Positions 8,173 through 11,157 of a DNA stretch of 11,157 nt are shown here, in pieces. The translations under genes and the position numbers were made by a program. The first letter of the stretch is position 1. Every line of letters begins with the position of its first letter. Location of the stretch: the NCBI GenBank assembly GCA_958431945.1, contig CAUASQ010000051.1, forward strand, positions 1 to 11,157, in the 5' to 3' direction. This DNA is from an uncultured Collinsella sp. Lineage in GTDB: Bacteria; Actinomycetota; Coriobacteriia; Coriobacteriales; Coriobacteriaceae. Below the pieces are notes generated by a model. It was not told the DNA's origin, ran no database searches, and saw nothing but the letters and a program-made list of their open reading frames with translations.

Positions 8173-8193
8173 ATACATACCGTTGGTATCTAT
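8173..8193 (-). promoter_or_regulatory. Operator O2 abutting the tetR stop codon
   Basis: Arms ATACATAC (8173-8180) and GTATCTAT (8186-8193) flank the centre CGTTG. It differs from O1 at only two positions of 21. Its last base touches the stop codon of the TetR gene (8194-8196). The centre-to-centre distance to O1 is 70 bp, close to whole helical turns, so the two could cooperate or loop. Confidence 0.8.
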
Positions 8194-8853
8194 CTAGATG
8201 TCTGCCGTCCAGGCCTTCCAGACCTTCTTGGTGGTCTCGCAAACGTCCTGCCCCAGGTCGATTCCAAGCGCACGGGACATCCTAGAGAGGCACTCTGCCC
8301 TCGCGAGCATCGCCTCAAGCGAATCGTTTGGCCTGAACAGCGGAATCAGCCAAAGATTCGCAAGGAGCGCTATGGCCTCTGCCGCCTGCTCCGGGTACTC
8401 GCATGTGAGAGAGCCATCCGCCACGCCTTCCCGGATGATGGGCAATAGGTAGCGATTGGCGGACTCATCAAATGTGCCCTGAAACTGAATCGCCAATAAG
8501 CGCGAGCTCTTGATGGGGTCGGTAGCGGGGCTCATACGTCGCCACAGCTCTACCTGGGGAACGATCGAATCCGCAGAGTACAGGCGCTGGAGCTTCTGCG
8601 CCCCGTCAAGGCGCTGGTCCTCGAAAAGCTTTTGGCGAGCCTCAACAACGGGGGCCATCGCCCGATCAAACGCGGCGTTGAAAATCTCTTCTTTGCTCTT
8701 GAAGTGATGATAGACAGCGCCCTTGGTCATGCCATCGAGACGGTCAACGATATCTTGAATGCTCGTCCCCTCATAACCCTGTGCACAGAATAGCTCCAGT
8801 GCCGCGTCGAGAATCTTCGCGACCGTCTCCTCGGGATATTTATTACGCCCCAT
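8194..8853 (-). CDS. TetR-family regulator of the adjacent MFS transporter
   Basis: A 219-residue TetR-type repressor. The N-terminal helix-turn-helix lies at about residues 30-52 and ends in the family signature GAVYHHFKSKEEIF; the helical C-terminal domain (about 60-219) should bind an inducer and dimerise. An in-frame ATG at 8889 would add 12 residues but has no ribosome site; the ATG at 8853 follows GGATGG at seven bases and begins where TetR proteins usually begin. The gene is upstream of, and on the same strand as, the MFS gene, with two matching palindromic operators in the gap. No copy of that operator is seen before its own start, where a different inverted repeat lies instead, so autoregulation through the same site is not evident. 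Confidence 0.92.
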   Translation of the reverse strand: MGRNKYPEETVAKILDAALELFCAQGYEGTSIQDIVDRLDGMTKGAVYHHFKSKEEIFNAAFDRAMAPVVEARQKLFEDQRLDGAQKLQRLYSADSIVPQVELWRRMSPATDPIKSSRLLAIQFQGTFDESANRYLLPIIREGVADGSLTCEYPEQAAEAIALLANLWLIPLFRPNDSLEAMLARAECLSRMSRALGIDLGQDVCETTKKVWKAWTADI

Positions 8854-8860
8854 AATCTGT

Positions 8861-8914
8861 CCATCCGCAACGCAAGTCTTGTGCCTCATTGCAGTATTTT
8901 AACGTTGCGGATGG
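8861..8914 (-). promoter_or_regulatory. 12-bp perfect inverted repeat before the TetR start
   Basis: CCATCCGCAACG (8861-8872) and its exact reverse complement (8903-8914) flank 30 bp. One arm contains the ribosome site of the TetR gene; the other lies 13-25 bp past the PII stop codon. A possible promoter falls here: TAAAAT (complement of 8896-8901) with TCGACC 18 bp upstream, both on the minus strand. It may be a pair of protein-binding half-sites, an mRNA stem hiding the ribosome site in readthrough transcripts from the PII gene, or a weak terminator for that gene, though no T tract follows. Confidence 0.5.
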
Positions 8915-8927
8915 CAGGCGGTCGATG

Positions 8928-9266
8928 CTACACCGCGGCGGGGCCGTGTTCGCCGGTGCGGATGCGGATGACTTCCTCGACCGGCTCGACCCAGATCTTG
9001 CCATCGCCGACGGCTCCGGTGCGAGCGGCGTTGCAGATGATGTCGACAATGCCATCGACGTGCTCATCGGCGCAAATAAGGGTGAACTGTACCTTAGGGA
9101 TCGTGTTGACAAGTAACTCGTTGCCGCGCACGTATTCCTTCCAGCCATGCTGCGCGCCGCAGCCCTGCACTTGGTTAATAGTCATGCCACGAACATCGGC
9201 AGCAAACAGCGCGTCTTTAAGAACCTCAAGCTTTTCCTGGCGCACGATAGCCGTGATTTTTTTCAT
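8928..9266 (-). CDS. glnK: PII nitrogen signal protein (GlnK/GlnB-like)
   Basis: A 112-residue PII protein, the same length as E. coli GlnB and alignable without gaps. PII trimers bind ATP/ADP and 2-oxoglutarate and, through the T-loop (about 37-55), control partners such as the ammonium channel. Conserved here are Q39, R47, K58, GDGK (87-90), R101 and R103. In E. coli GlnK, R47 is the residue that inserts into the AmtB pore, so channel blocking is expected. Position 51, the tyrosine that is uridylylated or adenylylated in many bacteria, is leucine here; position 46 is valine and the only T-loop tyrosine is at 45. Position 38 is alanine in place of arginine. The ribosome site AGAGG lies eight bases before the ATG. 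It follows amtB on the same strand, which supports the glnK name; no glnD is present. Confidence 0.95.
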   Translation of the reverse strand: MKKITAIVRQEKLEVLKDALFAADVRGMTINQVQGCGAQHGWKEYVRGNELLVNTIPKVQFTLICADEHVDGIVDIICNAARTGAVGDGKIWVEPVEEVIRIRTGEHGPAAV

Positions 9267-9298
9267 AGTGAATTCCTCTCTTCAATAAAAGAAATGAG

Positions 9299-9435
9299 TT
9301 GCCATTCAATGAGGCGGGTTTCCCAGGTGCCGCAGATTGGGTTGAAAGAGGAGCGCCGCGTACTTTTGTACGCAAGCGACGGTTTGAAACCCAAGGTGCG
9401 GTGCCTGGGGAAGCCGCGCGACGATTGAACGGCAA
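9299..9435. repeat. 137-bp imperfect palindrome between amtB and glnK
   Basis: Nested complementary blocks are visible: 9299-9310 with 9424-9435 (11 of 12), 9320-9327 with 9404-9412 (one bulged G), 9330-9334 with 9397-9401, 9337-9343 with 9388-9394, and GCGTAC/GTACGC (9358-9363, 9368-9373) around a TTTT loop (AAAA in minus-strand RNA). Together they could fold into one long stem with small symmetrical internal loops. The element fills most of the 191-bp gap. In an amtB-glnK transcript it would be a large hairpin just before the PII ribosome site. No open frame and no target-site duplication was found, and only a weak T-rich run follows. Confidence 0.75.
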
Positions 9436-9455
9436 GGTGCGGAGCCTGGGGAAGC
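9392..9455. repeat. 23-bp direct repeat next to the amtB stop
   Basis: A 23-bp unit occurs at 9392-9414 and 9433-9455 with one mismatch (T versus A at the eleventh base), offset by 41 bp. The second copy ends two bases from the amtB stop codon. A diverged inverted copy of the same unit lies at 9319-9347, making the left arm of the palindrome. In RNA, either direct copy could pair with the inverted copy, allowing alternative folds. Confidence 0.75.
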
Positions 9456-9457
9456 TG

Positions 9458-10735
9458 CTAGTCGAGTCCGGAGAACGAGGGGTATGCGCTCTCGCCGTGT
9501 TGACTCGCGTCCAAGCCCAGCGCCTCGTCGGCCTCGTCCACGCGCAGGCTGCCGTGGAGCAGCGCCTTGACCACTGCGGCGATCACCAAATCGAGCACCA
9601 GCACAATAGCAACCGTCACCACAATGCCCAAAATCTGCGAGATGAGCAGCGAAACGTCGCCCGTGTAGAACAGACCACCCTTACCGGTCCACGAGAGCTC
9701 CGGCACACAGAACAGGCCCGTGAGCACGCCGCCCAAGATGCCGCCGATACCGTGGCAACCGAACGCGTCGAGCGCATCGTCGTAGCCGAACTTGGTCTTA
9801 AGATGGCTGATGGCCAAGTAGCAGATGGGAGAGACGATCAGGCCCATGACCAGCGCTGCCCACGGCTCGACAAAGCCCGCGCCGGGCGTGACCACCACAA
9901 GGCCCGCAACCAGACCGGTGCTGGCGCCCACCAGCGTGGGGCGACCGGTGTGCACGCGCTCGACGGCAAGCCACGAGACCATGCCCGCCGCGCTAGCCGT
10001 CACGGTGTTGAGGATGGCGAGCGCCGCCACGGCGTCGGCCTTAAACTCGCTGCCGCCGTTAAAGCCAAACCAGCCAAACCAAAGCAGGCCGGCGCCCAAC
10101 GCCACAAACGGCACGTTATGTGGACGGTAGCTCACCATGCCAAAGCCACGACGACGGCCAAGCATTAAGCAAAGGATCAGGCCGGTAAGACCGGACGAAA
10201 TGTGCACCACGTCGCCGCCGGCAAAGTCGAGTGCGCCGATAATGTCACCGATAAAGGAGCCATCGCCGCCCCAAACCATGTGGGCAAGCGGCGCATAGAC
10301 CACGAGCAGCCAAATGCCCAGAAAAGCTGCCATAGCGCCAAACTTAACGCGACCTGCCAGGCTACCCGTGACGATAGCGGCCGTGATCATGGCAAACGCC
10401 ATCTGGAAGGCGATGTTGATGATCTCCGGGTAGACGGCGCCGTCCGACGCGGTGCCCTCGGCCGCCTGCAGCACCTGGTTGAGCACCGGCAGGCACAGCA
10501 GCTGGTCAAGGCCTCCAATAAACGGGCTGGAACCGTCGCCGCCATAGGCCAGAGACCAGCCGGCAACAATCCACAGCACACCAACCAGGCCAATGGCGCC
10601 AAAGCACATAAGCATGGTGTTGATGACATTTTTGCGCCTGGACAGGCCGCCATAGAAAAACGTCAAGCCCGGTGTCATTAAAAACACGAGCATGGTGCAG
10701 ACGAGCATAAACGTTGTCGATCCCGTATCGTACAT
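9458..10735 (-). CDS. amtB: Ammonium channel/transporter Amt
   Basis: A 425-residue integral membrane protein with about 11 membrane segments and no obvious cleaved signal peptide. It conducts ammonium/ammonia across the cell membrane, normally as a trimer. Visible family marks are the signature DFAGGDVVHISSG with the first pore histidine H178, the second pore histidine H328 in DAFGCHGIGG, the pore phenylalanine F114, and the outer-vestibule residues W155 (AHMVWGGDG) and S229 (FNGGSE). The C-terminal tail ends ALGLDASQHGESAY, the cytoplasmic segment that contacts PII proteins. The start at 10735 is chosen because AAGGGG/GGAG lies just before it and the protein then begins at the first membrane helix; an upstream ATG (10810) would add 25 hydrophilic residues without a good ribosome site. 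It is followed by the PII gene, its usual partner, in the order amtB-glnK. Confidence 0.96.
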   Translation of the reverse strand: MYDTGSTTFMLVCTMLVFLMTPGLTFFYGGLSRRKNVINTMLMCFGAIGLVGVLWIVAGWSLAYGGDGSSPFIGGLDQLLCLPVLNQVLQAAEGTASDGAVYPEIINIAFQMAFAMITAAIVTGSLAGRVKFGAMAAFLGIWLLVVYAPLAHMVWGGDGSFIGDIIGALDFAGGDVVHISSGLTGLILCLMLGRRRGFGMVSYRPHNVPFVALGAGLLWFGWFGFNGGSEFKADAVAALAILNTVTASAAGMVSWLAVERVHTGRPTLVGASTGLVAGLVVVTPGAGFVEPWAALVMGLIVSPICYLAISHLKTKFGYDDALDAFGCHGIGGILGGVLTGLFCVPELSWTGKGGLFYTGDVSLLISQILGIVVTVAIVLVLDLVIAAVVKALLHGSLRVDEADEALGLDASQHGESAYPSFSGLD

Positions 10736-10839
10736 TCGCTCCCCTTTGGTCGCATGGACGTTGTCGGCGCCCATAATGCGGCCGAGGGACAACTGGTGTA
10801 GACCAGACACGGCGTTGTTAAACGCAGCGTTGTCGAATG

Positions 10840-10908
10840 GAAACGACGCCGCAACCTTGGAAACGGCGCGGCAACGGACGCGAAACGAACGGGAAATACG
10901 CGAGCAAG
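10840..10908. promoter_or_regulatory. Phased direct-repeat array upstream of amtB
   Basis: On the plus strand GAAAC, GCAAC, GAAAC, GCAAC, GAAAC, GAAAT and GCAAG begin at 10840, 10851, 10860, 10871, 10882, 10893 and 10904. The steps are 11, 9, 11, 11, 11 and 11 bp. The boxes lie on one face of the helix, about 105 bp before the amtB start. Actinobacterial GlnR sites are 5-bp boxes including GaAAc separated by 6 bp, also an 11-bp period, and other OmpR-type regulators use 11-bp direct repeats. A nitrogen-responsive activator or repressor site is therefore a reasonable inference. I found no convincing -35/-10 pair between the array and amtB. Confidence 0.6.
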
Positions 10909-10933
10909 GGAGCCGTGAGCGCGCCCGTCCCGA

Positions 10934-11157
10934 CTAGCGCCGAAACAGCTCGTGGGCGCGGTCGCGGAGATTAGTTGCTCGAATGACACCTTCGTAGCGA
11001 TTGATGCGCAGACGCGGGAAGGCATTGAAGAAGCGCAGGTCACGACGACTGAGTGACACGCTCGGTACCGGACGGCTCATGCGCTTACCGGCAAGGCGAC
11101 GGCTGAGCGACGGACGCGGCATGCTCGGCGCGGCATCGGCCACGCGGCGGGCAGCGA
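10934..11157 (-). CDS. 3' end of an unrecognised gene (partial)
   Basis: An open frame enters from the right edge and stops at 10934-10936. About 73 codons are visible with no stop; the first possible start inside the window is a GTG at 11143, but there is no ribosome site, so this is probably the tail of a longer gene. The visible residues are arginine-rich (SLSRRLAGKR, NLRDRAHELFRR) and end in a basic, probably helical segment around FFNAFPRLRINRYEG. I do not recognise the family. Same strand as amtB, 198 bp upstream of it; no clear terminator separates the two. Confidence 0.5.
   Translation of the reverse strand, partial: AARRVADAAPSMPRPSLSRRLAGKRMSRPVPSVSLSRRDLRFFNAFPRLRINRYEGVIRATNLRDRAHELFRR

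Noticed and set aside
8854..8889. Longer TetR start at the upstream ATG
   Set aside because: No ribosome site precedes it and the added 12 residues do not resemble a TetR N-terminus; it also falls at the predicted transcription start.
9267..9457. Glutamine riboswitch or other known ammonium-linked RNA between amtB and glnK
   Set aside because: I could not match the conserved core of the glnA-type RNA; only the palindrome itself is supportable.
9299..10168. Plus-strand 289-codon frame crossing the palindrome and the end of amtB
   Set aside because: It is antisense to amtB for most of its length, with composition typical of a shadow frame and no family resemblance.
10794..10807. CTGGT/ACCAG dyad in the amtB leader as an operator
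   Set aside because: Arms are only 5 bp around 4 bp, expected by chance at this length; no second copy nearby.
10736..10810. Longer AmtB start adding 25 residues
   Set aside because: The extension is hydrophilic and lacks a ribosome site, while the ATG at 10735 has a good one and begins directly at the first membrane helix.

Overview
The window is GC-rich, compact and, apart from a possible sliver at the left edge, coded entirely on the minus strand. Gene content suggests an anaerobic gut actinobacterium of the Coriobacteriia, most like Collinsella: a very large fused acyl-CoA dehydratase activase protein, TetR/MFS pairs, high-GC codon use with a TTG start, and an amt-PII pair without glnD. 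This assignment is an inference from protein style; no rRNA or marker gene is present.

Layout, read in the direction of transcription (right to left). (1) 11157-10934: 3' end of an unrecognised gene that runs off the window. (2) 10735-8928: amtB (ammonium channel) followed by a PII signal protein (glnK/glnB-like). Upstream of amtB is a striking array of seven G(A/C)AA-type boxes, mostly on an 11-bp period, resembling the direct-repeat sites of OmpR-type regulators such as GlnR. Between amtB and the PII gene is a 137-bp imperfect palindrome. The PII protein keeps the residue that plugs the channel (R47) but lacks the classical modified tyrosine Y51. (3) 8853-6818: a TetR regulator and an MFS efflux-type transporter, with two near-identical operators; one sits on the -10/start region of the transporter promoter and the other abuts the regulator's stop codon. 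This looks like a self-contained drug- or metabolite-induced export switch. (4) 6715-5858: a Cof-type HAD phosphatase with a hairpin directly after its stop. (5) 5736-233: a second TetR regulator (TTG start) 11 bp upstream of a 1593-residue protein containing two ASKHA activase domains, a cysteine cluster, a DUF2229-type region and HgdB/activase-related C-terminal modules. The pair is probably one operon ending in a strong intrinsic terminator at 168-204.

How they work together: amtB and the PII protein form a classical nitrogen-uptake module. The TetR/MFS pair and the TetR/activase pair are separate ligand-responsive units. No mobile-element genes, tRNA, rRNA or CRISPR arrays were seen. The least explained items are the phased box array upstream of amtB, the long palindrome between amtB and glnK, and the substrate of the 1593-residue ATP-driven redox protein.
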